NCBI GenBank assembly: GCA_016786465.1 | Contig: JAEUWC010000024.1 | Location: 1-64,000 of the forward strand | Length of the DNA stretch: 64,000 bases | DNA from: Bdellovibrionales bacterium | GTDB lineage: Bacteria > Bdellovibrionota > UBA1018 | Direction: 5' to 3' | Shown here: positions 35,445 through 44,212 of the stretch, piece after piece | Position numbering within the stretch: position 1 is the first letter of the stretch | Layout: each line of letters begins with the position of its first letter | Notes under the pieces: model-generated | What the model saw: only the letters and a program-made list of their open reading frames with translations | What the model was told of the DNA's origin: nothing | Database searches by the model: none | Made by a program: the position numbers and the translations under genes

Positions 35445-37169
35445 GTGAAAAGCTCGAAATTTTCTTCAAACTTACAAGCGCGTATGGACGCTTCGATGGG
35501 TCGCATTCCCTGCGATCTGCTTCTGAAGAACGGTCGCGTCTTTGATGTTTTTTCGGCGCGCTTTGTAAAGACGGACCTAGCGATTCACCAGGGCGTCATC
35601 GTCGGATTGGACCGCGGTTACCAGGGCAAGCGCGAAGTCGACTTGAAAGGTAAAGCCGTCGTTCCGGGTTTCATTGATGCTCACGTCCACATTGAAAGTT
35701 CGGCCATGGTGCCGGGCACTTTTGAAAAGGCGGTACTTCCTAAAGGGACGACGCGCGCAATCTGCGACCCGCACGAATTGGCCAACGTCTTGGGACGTCC
35801 CGGGATTCAGTTCTTCCTAGATGCTGCTGAAAGAACGCAGATGGATCTTCACATCATGATGTCATCTTGCGTTCCGGCGACCCACCTAGAAACCAATGGT
35901 GGGGGAAGTTTGGAAGCTTCGGTGCTTTCGGATCTAAGTCGGCACCCCCGTGCTTTGGGGTTAGCTGAAATGATGAACGTGCCTGGCGTTTTGAATCACG
36001 ACCCATCCATTCACGAAAAGCTTTCGTCTTTCTACGGTCGCCCCATTGATGGCCACGCACCGATGCTTTCGGGTCGCGAACTTTCCGCTTACGCTTGCGC
36101 TGGGATCACTTCTTGCCATGAATCATCTGAACTACTTGAAGCCGAAGAAAAACTTCAAAAAGGTGTGGCCGTTTGGATTCGTGAAGGTTCCGTCGCAAAA
36201 GATCTTCACCGCCTGATTCCGCTTTTGAATCCGTCGCGTTCGCTGACGGTGGGGTTTTGCACGGATGACCGCAACCCGCTGGATATCCAAGAAGAAGGGC
36301 ATCTGGATTTTTTGGTTCGTGAAAGCCTAAAAGCGGGCGTCGCGCCCGAAGTTGCATACCGTGCGGCATCATTCAGTGTGGCCCGTCACTATGGCTTGGA
36401 TCGAATCACGGCATCGAATTTGGAAAAGGTCGGCGCACTGGCACCTGGCTACGTTGCGGATCTGATCGTGCTGGATGACGAATTCACCTGCGCGATTTCT
36501 CAGGTTTATAAAAAAGGCGTTCCGGTGTCTGAACTGGCTTTTGATCCATCCCTTTCGCGTGCCGGTCAGAATGAAAAATTTGAAAAAACGGTTCACGCAT
36601 CGGTCCCATCTGTCACCGATTTGACCGGCCCTTCGGGAAACGTTCACGTCATGGAAGTGATCCCAGGAAAAATTCTAACGGGTCGAAGGATTGATCGTTC
36701 AGATGCATCGGGCGTTGCGCGTTTAAGTGTTTTGGAACGCCACGGAAAAGGCCTAAAGCCCGCAAACGCCTATGTCAGCGGATTTGGTTCGGGTTTTCGC
36801 GGCGCGATCGCGTCCAGTGTCGGTCACGATAGCCACAACTTGATCGTCGTGGGTTCTGATCCAAAGGAAATGCAAGTCGCGCTTTCGCATTTGATTTCTT
36901 CGCAAGGCGGCTTTGTCGTCGTACAGGGCGAAAAGGTTCTGGCAGATCTGCCGCTTCCTTTTGGCGGATTGATGTCGGATCGATCTTCGTCAGAAATCAT
37001 TCAGGGCCTAAAGGCGCTTCGGGCGGCCAGTCGTTCAGTGGGCTGTGAACTAGCCGAACCGTTTTTACAGTTGGCGTTTTTAAGTCTTCCGGTCATTCCT
37101 TCGCTGAAGCTGACGGACCGTGGACTAGTCGATGTTCAAAAATTTGATTTCATTTCGGTGAGCGCATGA
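35445..37169 (+). CDS. ade: Adenine deaminase
   Basis: 574 residues, the normal length. It converts adenine to hypoxanthine and ammonia. The amidohydrolase metal motifs are visible: DAHVHIESS, CDPHELANV, GHAP and CTDDR, with the C-terminal domain VGHDSHNLIVVG typical of bacterial Ade. It starts at GTG 35445; an ATG at 35484 would remove 13 residues upstream of the conserved CDLLLKNGRV. Its stop overlaps xdhA by 4 nt, so it leads the operon feeding hypoxanthine to xanthine dehydrogenase. Confidence 0.93.
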   Translation: MKSSKFSSNLQARMDASMGRIPCDLLLKNGRVFDVFSARFVKTDLAIHQGVIVGLDRGYQGKREVDLKGKAVVPGFIDAHVHIESSAMVPGTFEKAVLPKGTTRAICDPHELANVLGRPGIQFFLDAAERTQMDLHIMMSSCVPATHLETNGGGSLEASVLSDLSRHPRALGLAEMMNVPGVLNHDPSIHEKLSSFYGRPIDGHAPMLSGRELSAYACAGITSCHESSELLEAEEKLQKGVAVWIREGSVAKDLHRLIPLLNPSRSLTVGFCTDDRNPLDIQEEGHLDFLVRESLKAGVAPEVAYRAASFSVARHYGLDRITASNLEKVGALAPGYVADLIVLDDEFTCAISQVYKKGVPVSELAFDPSLSRAGQNEKFEKTVHASVPSVTDLTGPSGNVHVMEVIPGKILTGRRIDRSDASGVARLSVLERHGKGLKPANAYVSGFGSGFRGAIASSVGHDSHNLIVVGSDPKEMQVALSHLISSQGGFVVVQGEKVLADLPLPFGGLMSDRSSSEIIQGLKALRAASRSVGCELAEPFLQLAFLSLPVIPSLKLTDRGLVDVQKFDFISVSA

Positions 37170-38653
37170 AGACACGTGACTGGGTGACATTCACATTGAA
37201 CGGCGTGGTCAAGGAAGTTCGCGGCGAATGGATCTTCAAAACGCTTTCAGATTACCTTCGTTATGAACGCCGCTTGACGGGAACGAAGGTCGTTTGCGCC
37301 GAAGGCGACTGCGGCGCTTGCACCGTTCTGCGTTCGCCCGTGGGTTTGGGTTCAGCCAAGCCGCGGTTTGAAGCGATCAATTCGTGTATTGCATTGGTTG
37401 GACAAATGGACGGTTCGGCGCTGGTAACCATCGAAGGCCTGGGCACCCTGGATCGGATGAACCCTGTCCAAGAATCCATGATGAAGTCGCATGGAAGCCA
37501 ATGCGGTTACTGTACCCCGGGATTCGTCGTCGCGATGACGTGGATGCTGGAAAAAGGGAAACTGGTTGACGAAAGGGCTGTGAAAAATCACACGACCGGG
37601 AATCTTTGCCGCTGCACGGGCTATCAACCGATTGTCGAAGCGGGTCTACAGGCCGGAAAGCTTCGTGACCAAGATCCAAAAGCGTTTGAATCGCAGACCA
37701 CCTTGAAGCGATACCTGCCAGGTACCCAGAAAAAAGAATTAGAAAAGGCGGTCAAAAAACCCGTCCAGATCGTCCTGAAAGAAGATCCACTGGGCCTGGG
37801 CTTGCGTTATTTTTACGCGCCAACAACCCTGAAGGAATTGGCTTGGGTTCGAAAAAAGTATCCGAATTCGACCATTCTAGGGGCTTCGACCGACCTAGGG
37901 GTGGTCTTTAATAAAGGGAAGCGGGACCTTCGCCATTTGGTTTCACTTCACCTGATCCAAGAACTTTATGCGGTCAAAAAGACCCCAAAAGGATTAGCCG
38001 TGGGCGCGCGCGTCACGCTTTCGGATCTTCGCCGTGCCTTTGAAAAAGAAGGCGCGAATGCCTTGGCGCAGTCCCTTGATCTTTTCGCATCACCTCAGAT
38101 CAAGAATTCAGCGACACTTTCTGGCAATATCGCAAACGCGTCGCCGATTGGGGATACTCCGCCTGTGCTTTTGGCGATGGGTGCTGACGTTTTGGTCCTG
38201 CGTTCAAAGACCGGAAAGCAGGAATGGATTCCGTTGGATCGGTTTTTCCTGGGTTATCGCAAAACTGCCCTGAAGCCAGGGGACGTGCTTTTGAAGACCC
38301 GGATTCCGCTTCCGAAAAAGGGTGAATACTTTCAGTTTTTTAAGAATTCGCAGCGCAAGGATTTGGATATTTCATGCGTCAGCTGCGCAGTCTGGTCCAA
38401 GGCAGATCGGTCAGCCGTTCGAATCGCATTCGGCGGGGTAGCCGCCACGCCTTATCGCGCAAAGGCTATCGAAAAGGAATTGGCCCTAAAAAAAGGGCAG
38501 AAAACGTGGTCATTGCCGCAACTGCAGTCGGCGATGAAGACGCTTCAAGACCAGATTCAACCCGTTACGGACCTTCGCGGATCAACGGCTTATCGCCGAA
38601 TTCTTGCGGAAGGGATTTTACGAAAGATCCTAAATGAAATCCCCACATCTTGA
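37166..38653 (+). CDS. xdhA: Xanthine dehydrogenase, FeS/FAD subunit
   Basis: 495 residues. Two [2Fe-2S] clusters come first: C44, C49, C52 (EGDCGACTV) and C74, then C113, C116, C148 and C150 (QCGYCTPGF, NLCRCTGYQ). The FAD domain follows (TILGASTDLG, ATLSGNIANASPIGD). It carries electrons from the molybdenum subunit to NAD+ in oxidation of hypoxanthine to xanthine and urate. It overlaps ade by 4 nt and xdhB by 20 nt. Confidence 0.95.
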   Translation: MKTRDWVTFTLNGVVKEVRGEWIFKTLSDYLRYERRLTGTKVVCAEGDCGACTVLRSPVGLGSAKPRFEAINSCIALVGQMDGSALVTIEGLGTLDRMNPVQESMMKSHGSQCGYCTPGFVVAMTWMLEKGKLVDERAVKNHTTGNLCRCTGYQPIVEAGLQAGKLRDQDPKAFESQTTLKRYLPGTQKKELEKAVKKPVQIVLKEDPLGLGLRYFYAPTTLKELAWVRKKYPNSTILGASTDLGVVFNKGKRDLRHLVSLHLIQELYAVKKTPKGLAVGARVTLSDLRRAFEKEGANALAQSLDLFASPQIKNSATLSGNIANASPIGDTPPVLLAMGADVLVLRSKTGKQEWIPLDRFFLGYRKTALKPGDVLLKTRIPLPKKGEYFQFFKNSQRKDLDISCVSCAVWSKADRSAVRIAFGGVAATPYRAKAIEKELALKKGQKTWSLPQLQSAMKTLQDQIQPVTDLRGSTAYRRILAEGILRKILNEIPTS

Positions 38654-41051
38654 TTCAGCACCGACCCATGTGACGGGACTTAGTGAATACATCGACGATC
38701 GCCCGTTTCTGGCGGGCGAACTTCATGTCGGAATCGTTTTTTCGGAAGTCGCACACGCACGACTTTTAGCGGTCGATTCTTCGGAAGCCTTGAAAGTCCC
38801 CGGTGTTGTCGCCGTTTATACGGCGAACGACTTTGACCACTTGATGTGGGGGACGATCTTTCAAGATCAACCCCTTTTGGCGAAAGACGAAATTCAGTAT
38901 GTGGGCGAAGCGATTTGCCTGGTGGCAGCCGAAAACAAAGAAGCATTGGCCTTGGGGCGAAAAAAAATCCGGATTAAAACCGAAGTTCTTCCGCCTGTAC
39001 TTTCGATCCGTGAAGCGCGCGATCGGAAGATGTTCATCGGATCCACGCGGACCATTGCCCGTGGGGATGCAGAAGGTGCGATGAAGTGGGCTAGGCATCG
39101 GATTTCCGGAACTTTGGAAATTCAAGGAGCCGATCACTTTTACCTAGAATCCCACGCGGCGCAGGCGATTCCATTGGATAACGGCGCGATCGAAGTTCAT
39201 TCGTCGGCTCAGCACCCAACCGAAGTTCAGCATGTCGTCGCGCACGGCCTGGGAATGCAGTCTAAAGATGTGATTTGCATCGTGAAACGAATGGGCGGCG
39301 GATTTGGCGGGAAAGAATCGCAATCTGCACCGATAGCAGCGTACGCCGCCTTGGTCGCTAGGCGTTTGAATCGGCCAGCGCGCGTGATCCTGAACAAAGA
39401 CGACGACATGATCATGACCGGAAAACGAAATCCGTTTTTGATCGATTACGAAGTCGGGTTTGATGACCAGGGAATGATTCAAGCTTTGAACGTTCAACAT
39501 TTTTCTGATGGCGGGGCTTATGCGGATCTTTCGACATCCATCATGGAACGGGCGATGCTGCATTCCGATAACGCTTACTTCATTCCAAATGCCAAGATTC
39601 AAGGCACGGTTTGTAAGACCCACATGCACCCGCACACGGCTTTCCGCGGCTTTGGTGGTCCAAAGGGTGTAGCGATGATTGAACGCGCGATGGAACAGAT
39701 CGCCGACTATCTCAAGATCGATGCCTATGATGTTCGTCGCAGAAACTGCTATGAAGGCGATCGCAACGTCACCCCGTACGGACAGACGGTTGAAAACAAC
39801 GTTCTTCCCGAACTTTTTGATCGCCTTGAGAAATCAAGTCGCTACCGTGAACGACGGCAAGAAATTCAAGCCCACAATCAAAAGGTTCTTTCGGGTCGTT
39901 TCAAGGGTCAGGATTCAGGGCTTCTTCGCGGTATGTCCATGACTGCCGTCAAATTCGGAATTTCGTTCACCACCCGGTTCTTGAATCAGGGTAACGCGTT
40001 GGTCATCGTTTATCGGGACGGTTCTTGTGCGATTTCAACCGGCGCGACTGAAATGGGCCAGGGTGTGAATACAAGAATTCGAATGTTGGTTCAGGAAATT
40101 TTGGGCCTGCCCGAAAACCAGGTTCGTGTGATGCCAACGGCGACCGACAAGAACGCCAACACTTCGCCGACGGCGGCTTCCAGCGGAACGGATTTAAACG
40201 GATCGGCGGCTGTGATTGCGGCTAAGAAGATTCGTGAACGCCTAGCCGTTGTTGCACGCTTTTGCGAAAATCTTCCAAGGGATCGTTGGGCTTCAAAGAC
40301 TGCGGGCCTAGGAACTGAAAAAGAAGCGCAAATCCAGTTCCCCGAACCACATTCGGACGCGAAGGTGGACGAAAACCGTGATTACATTTTCAAAGATGGA
40401 AAAGTGACCAGCCGCAAAAACCCATCTTGGTCGATTTCATTTTCTGAACTAACCAACGAAGCGTACTTGAATCGTGTTTCGCTATCCGATTACGGCCATT
40501 ACCGGATCGAAGGTTTGGATTTCAATAAGCTGACCGGTCAGGGCCGTGCGTTCATGTATTACACCAACGGCACTTGCGTGACTGAAGTGTCGGTCGATCC
40601 GCTGACGGGCGAAGTAAAAGTCCTTCGGACAGACCTTTTAATGGACCTGGGAAGGCCGATCAACGAAGGCTTGGATTTAGGGCAGGTGACGGGGGCCTAC
40701 ATTCAGGGCCTGGGTTGGGTGACCACCGAAAATCTTTTCTATTCCAAAGATGGAAAGCTGCTTTCACATTCTCCAAGCACTTATAAGATTCCGTCGGTCC
40801 AAGACATTCCACGAATCTTCAATGTCGAACTTTTACCCAATCTGGGGAACACCACAAACGTGCGCGGAACCAAAGCCGTGGGTGAACCGCCGCTTTTGCT
40901 TTGCCTTTCGGCTTGGACGGCGATCGGGGATGCGGTCAGGCAGGGGAATGGAAAACCGTATCCAAATATTAAGATTCCGGCCACCAGTGAACGTGTCCTT
41001 CGGGCCTTGAAACCCGAAGAATTTGCAGCCTGGGAAGGCGGGAACGCATGA
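38634..41051 (+). CDS. xdhB: Xanthine dehydrogenase, molybdopterin subunit
   Basis: 805 residues, the usual length. Molybdopterin-binding motifs GGGFGGKE (221-228), AFRGFGGPKG and GATEMGQGVNTR are present, as is the catalytic glutamate E751 in AVGEPPLL. It performs the hydroxylation of hypoxanthine and xanthine. It overlaps xdhA by 20 nt and xdhC by 4 nt, so the complex and its maturation factor are made together. Confidence 0.95.
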   Translation: MKSPHLDSAPTHVTGLSEYIDDRPFLAGELHVGIVFSEVAHARLLAVDSSEALKVPGVVAVYTANDFDHLMWGTIFQDQPLLAKDEIQYVGEAICLVAAENKEALALGRKKIRIKTEVLPPVLSIREARDRKMFIGSTRTIARGDAEGAMKWARHRISGTLEIQGADHFYLESHAAQAIPLDNGAIEVHSSAQHPTEVQHVVAHGLGMQSKDVICIVKRMGGGFGGKESQSAPIAAYAALVARRLNRPARVILNKDDDMIMTGKRNPFLIDYEVGFDDQGMIQALNVQHFSDGGAYADLSTSIMERAMLHSDNAYFIPNAKIQGTVCKTHMHPHTAFRGFGGPKGVAMIERAMEQIADYLKIDAYDVRRRNCYEGDRNVTPYGQTVENNVLPELFDRLEKSSRYRERRQEIQAHNQKVLSGRFKGQDSGLLRGMSMTAVKFGISFTTRFLNQGNALVIVYRDGSCAISTGATEMGQGVNTRIRMLVQEILGLPENQVRVMPTATDKNANTSPTAASSGTDLNGSAAVIAAKKIRERLAVVARFCENLPRDRWASKTAGLGTEKEAQIQFPEPHSDAKVDENRDYIFKDGKVTSRKNPSWSISFSELTNEAYLNRVSLSDYGHYRIEGLDFNKLTGQGRAFMYYTNGTCVTEVSVDPLTGEVKVLRTDLLMDLGRPINEGLDLGQVTGAYIQGLGWVTTENLFYSKDGKLLSHSPSTYKIPSVQDIPRIFNVELLPNLGNTTNVRGTKAVGEPPLLLCLSAWTAIGDAVRQGNGKPYPNIKIPATSERVLRALKPEEFAAWEGGNA

Positions 41052-41872
41052 ACATCGCCGCCACCGTTTTTGAACAGGCTTCTGAAAAAATGAAGGGCGG
41101 TGCCCCTTTTGCAATCGTCACAATGACCGGAAGTCGTGGACACGCACCCCAAGATCCGGGCGCGAAAATTCTAGTCGATGCGACCGGACTTTGCGCGGGA
41201 ACCGTGGGTGGCGGAAAAGTCGAAGCCAAGGCAATCACTTATGCCCAGGAAATGTTGAAGGCGGCGGCTTCGACGAAAGAATCGGTTCGGGTCCAGAACC
41301 TGACCTGGAACCTACAAAAAGACGTGGGCATGAGCTGCGGTGGTGAAGTTTCGTTCTTTTTTGAAGTCTTTGTGCCTGTTTCGTGGAAGATTGTCATTTT
41401 TGGCGCAGGTCACGTCGCGCAGATGCTGGTACGTCAGTGCTTGATGCTGGATGCGCAAGTCACTTGCGTGGATTCTAGGCCCGAATGGTTATCGCGTTTG
41501 CCCCAGGGCGAAGCCCGTCTGACGGTGATTCGAAGTGACGATTACCCCAAGACCGCTGAATCCCTTTTTTCGCCGGGTCAGTCCGACCCCTTCATCATTT
41601 GCACGACCAAAGGGCATGATTCAGACCTTCCGGTTTTGGATCGCGTTTTGAAAATCGGCATTCCGCCTTATTTAGGCGTCATCGGAAGCGATGTGAAAGC
41701 GATCAAGATCCGAAAAGATCTTCGTGACCGCGGTCATTCCGATTGGTTGGTTTCCCAGGTTCGTTGCCCGATGGGAATTGAAATTGGAAATTCAAATTCA
41801 CCATCAGAAATCGCGTTTTCGATTGTGGCCGAACTCATTCAGGTTCGATCCAAGCAGCGCGTGCTTACTTGA
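41048..41872 (+). CDS. xdhC: XdhC-type molybdenum-cofactor insertion factor
   Basis: 274 residues. The N-terminal XdhC/CoxI domain has GSRGHAPQDPGAK and GTVGGGKVEA. The C-terminal Rossmann domain has FGAGHVAQ, DSRPEWL, TKGHDSD and YLGVIGSDVKA. It binds and sulfurates the molybdenum cofactor and delivers it to XdhB. It is last in the + operon. Its 3' end overlaps the convergent small secreted protein gene by 8 nt. Confidence 0.93.
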   Translation: MNIAATVFEQASEKMKGGAPFAIVTMTGSRGHAPQDPGAKILVDATGLCAGTVGGGKVEAKAITYAQEMLKAAASTKESVRVQNLTWNLQKDVGMSCGGEVSFFFEVFVPVSWKIVIFGAGHVAQMLVRQCLMLDAQVTCVDSRPEWLSRLPQGEARLTVIRSDDYPKTAESLFSPGQSDPFIICTTKGHDSDLPVLDRVLKIGIPPYLGVIGSDVKAIKIRKDLRDRGHSDWLVSQVRCPMGIEIGNSNSPSEIAFSIVAELIQVRSKQRVLT

Positions 41873-42416
41873 TCTTGCGACCCGTGAAGGTGTTATAAGT
41901 GTGGCCTTGAAATTGGAACGTGGGCAAAGACTTTCCGTTTTCACCTTCGCAAGCGATAGCGCGTGCGACTAGGTATTTGTCCCCTTGTCTCATTGCATTA
42001 TGAGGGTTGAATCCTTTCCCGATGCACCCCTTACTAAATAACTCACTTATTGATAGGTTTTTTGAATAAACGTCGCCAGCGATGATTTGGGTTTTGAGGC
42101 ACGCGGACTGAGCTTCATTATTTGCCATCATGGCCTTTAGAATTGCCATGTGCCAGCCGATTAAGAGCCCGGCTGACTTTTCTTTTCTGTAAGCGCTTTC
42201 TGCTAAGTTCGAAGCTTTCACCAGCTGTTCGGAAGTAGCCGTTTTCTTTTTGCAATTTTCAAACGCCGCATTCAAATCGGTTTCCGTAGTGACTTGTTGG
42301 GAATGGGGTTGATTCTTCCCCTGGGTTGCTTTTTGAGCAAAGGTTTCGGTGAATCCAAGGGTCAGAAATAAAGCCGTGGGAACCAGGAAAAGGCGAAGCG
42401 ACTTGGGGTAGTTCAT
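41865..42416 (-). CDS. Small secreted protein, paralogue of the 8445 gene
   Basis: 183 residues from ATG 42416, giving a good signal peptide (LFLVPTALFLTLGFTETFA). A GTG at 42464 directly after the upstream stop, with GGAAAG in range, would add 16 residues. The C-terminal 50 residues share the pattern C-x3-GF-x5-M-x2-GD-x-Y-x2-ARA-x-AC and Y-x-T-x-TGR with the protein at 8445-8837. The middle has more cysteines and is predicted helical. It is the last gene of the urate-degradation operon, 48 nt (or 0 nt) after the membrane protein. Function unknown. Confidence 0.7.
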   Translation of the reverse strand: MNYPKSLRLFLVPTALFLTLGFTETFAQKATQGKNQPHSQQVTTETDLNAAFENCKKKTATSEQLVKASNLAESAYRKEKSAGLLIGWHMAILKAMMANNEAQSACLKTQIIAGDVYSKNLSISELFSKGCIGKGFNPHNAMRQGDKYLVARAIACEGENGKSLPTFQFQGHTYNTFTGRKIK

Positions 42417-42464
42417 GACCGCTTTTCGGAGTTTTTTATCGAAAGCTTGATACGAAACTGCCAC

Positions 42465-43352
42465 TTACTTTCCAAAAACCCAATGATTCACGGTTGCTAG
42501 ATTCCTTGAAAATTCAGGGAAGCGGGATTCGGTCTTTTGGATGATTCGTTCAGTCGCATGGGTTCGCTTAAATAGTTCCAATACCAAAAGGGCCGCCAAA
42601 AATCCGCCGATGGGACGCATCCATTCCCAAATCGTGGTGGTGGGAACTTTTTCGCCAAAGACCAGAAATCCGTAGCTGATGACCAAGGAAAATAGCCAAA
42701 GCGGGTGAAAAGGAAGCTTTAATAATTTCGACTTTCCTGGGCTAGGCGGTTCGCGTTTCAGTCGCTGCTGAAGTTTCGCCCATTGATCGTCCGTCATTTT
42801 TTTTGAAAGAAGCACTGCCGCAAAACCCAAGGCCCAGATCAAACCCAGCACCGAACCTAAAAATACCCAGCCCAGGTTAGGGTAACTTGTCGGCGTCATG
42901 ATTTTCATCAAGGTTTCAAGGCCCTGAAGAAACGCCATTCCTCCGACCAAAGTACCGATCAGAATCGGTTGAAGCACCGCCCAAGTTGAAACCAAAGTGA
43001 TTCCCAAGGTGTGGCCCAAAATTGAAACTCCGCCCAGGGCTTGCCCCAGCGAAAAAAGAAGACCTTGAACCGTGATCGCAAGCATCGGCGTTAACCTTCG
43101 TCCCAGGGGTGAAAGGGATTTTAGGCAGGCAGTGATCAAACTGATTTGGGAAGACAGCCGAGTTGCATCGCGGCGACCACTGGCTGCGACAAAAGAAGCA
43201 CGCGAAAGCAAAAAGCCCTGGTTCATCGACAAGAACTGTCCGCGAAAAGGGACGTGCATCGCATGAAGCGCACTTCCTAAACCGACTTCCATCACGGCCA
43301 GTTCCATGCTGTAGCGAGCAACGGGCGTCAGTTCCTTGGGTTGCAAGGCCAC
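42465..43352 (-). CDS. Polytopic membrane protein of unknown function in the purine operon
   Basis: 295 residues with about five or six membrane helices in the C-terminal two thirds (LAITVQGLLFSLGQALGG, LVSTWAVLQPILIGTLVGG, WVFLGSVLGLIWALGFAAVL, WLFSLVISYGFLVFGE, IGGFLAALLVLEL). The N-terminal 95 residues are amphipathic (ELTPVARYSMELAVMEVG). I recognise no family. It starts 3 nt after hiuH, so it is part of the purine operon and might transport a purine or urea-cycle intermediate; that is inference from position. Confidence 0.65.
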   Translation of the reverse strand: MALQPKELTPVARYSMELAVMEVGLGSALHAMHVPFRGQFLSMNQGFLLSRASFVAASGRRDATRLSSQISLITACLKSLSPLGRRLTPMLAITVQGLLFSLGQALGGVSILGHTLGITLVSTWAVLQPILIGTLVGGMAFLQGLETLMKIMTPTSYPNLGWVFLGSVLGLIWALGFAAVLLSKKMTDDQWAKLQQRLKREPPSPGKSKLLKLPFHPLWLFSLVISYGFLVFGEKVPTTTIWEWMRPIGGFLAALLVLELFKRTHATERIIQKTESRFPEFSRNLATVNHWVFGK

Positions 43353-43355
43353 GGC

Positions 43356-43712
43356 CTAAGTTCCTCGGTAAGTCGAAAACCCATGTGAATTCAAAAGTAG
43401 CGGAACATGGTGGTGCGCCGCAGGGTTTGTGATTTCAAAACAGATTGTGACTTCTGGAAAGAAGGTCGTCGATTTCATCGACTTGAAATAGGCTGCGGTA
43501 TCAAAGCGCAGACGATAGATCCCTGCTTCCGCTTTGGACCCCACTTCTAAAAGGTCTTCGATTCGGCCGTCTTCATTCGTTTTTCCGCTAGCCAGTTCCG
43601 ACCAGTTGGATTTCCCGGACGACTTTTCAAGCACGACGGCTACGCCGATCGCGGGCTTTCCTTGATTCAAATCCAAAATATGCGTGGTGATCGGGGACCT
43701 TGATTTGCTCAT
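43356..43712 (-). CDS. hiuH: 5-hydroxyisourate hydrolase (transthyretin-like)
   Basis: 118 residues. Family ends are clear: THILDLNQGKPA near the start and the C-terminal tetrapeptide YRGT (usually YRGS). HHHVPLLL supplies the active-site His. It hydrolyses 5-hydroxyisourate, the product of urate oxidation, to OHCU. There is no signal peptide, so it is cytosolic. Its ATG overlaps the uraD stop by 4 nt. Confidence 0.95.
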   Translation of the reverse strand: MSKSRSPITTHILDLNQGKPAIGVAVVLEKSSGKSNWSELASGKTNEDGRIEDLLEVGSKAEAGIYRLRFDTAAYFKSMKSTTFFPEVTICFEITNPAAHHHVPLLLNSHGFSTYRGT

Positions 43713-44212
43713 TTGAAAAATTTCTCCAAGCGAAGTCTTGTGATTTTGGATTGTTCCTTAAATGCAATCTGAAGTTCGGTTTCTGGATCGTTTGAAAGAC
43801 GGCGTTGAAGCGCTTCCAGCATTTCTTCGCCGGATTTGCCCGTCGCGCAGATCAAAAATACGTGATCAAACTTCGTTTCGTAATCGCGGTTGCCTTGGAT
43901 CAGCTTAGCTTTCACATCATCGCTGGCATTGGACGCGCCCTTTTGTTCGGATTGTTCGGTTTCACCGCCCGTTTTTTCACCAATTCTTGGGTGATGGGCA
44001 AACGCGTCGCGCTTTTGTTCAGGCGACAGACGGTTCCAGATTTCGTCCGCGGTTTTGACCATCGCCGTCATCGTCTGAAAGGGGCGTGAGCGCGACATCG
44101 ATGCTGCCCAAGCCTTTACGCCACAACACGCAAAAAAAGCTTCGCGGGCTTCATCGTCAGGAAGTTGGTTTAGCTGCTTCAGAGTGTATTTAATCGTCGC
44201 GGCTTGAGTCAC
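43709..44212 (-). CDS. uraD: OHCU decarboxylase
   Basis: 167 residues. It converts OHCU to (S)-allantoin. Conserved motifs are seen: HHPRIGEK with the catalytic His, FDHVFLICATGKSGEEML, and the C-terminal EQSKITRLRLEK. A short Lys/Glu/Ser-rich insertion (TEQSEQKGASNAS) is normal for the family. It overlaps both alc and hiuH by 4 nt. Confidence 0.95.
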   Translation of the reverse strand: MTQAATIKYTLKQLNQLPDDEAREAFFACCGVKAWAASMSRSRPFQTMTAMVKTADEIWNRLSPEQKRDAFAHHPRIGEKTGGETEQSEQKGASNASDDVKAKLIQGNRDYETKFDHVFLICATGKSGEEMLEALQRRLSNDPETELQIAFKEQSKITRLRLEKFFK

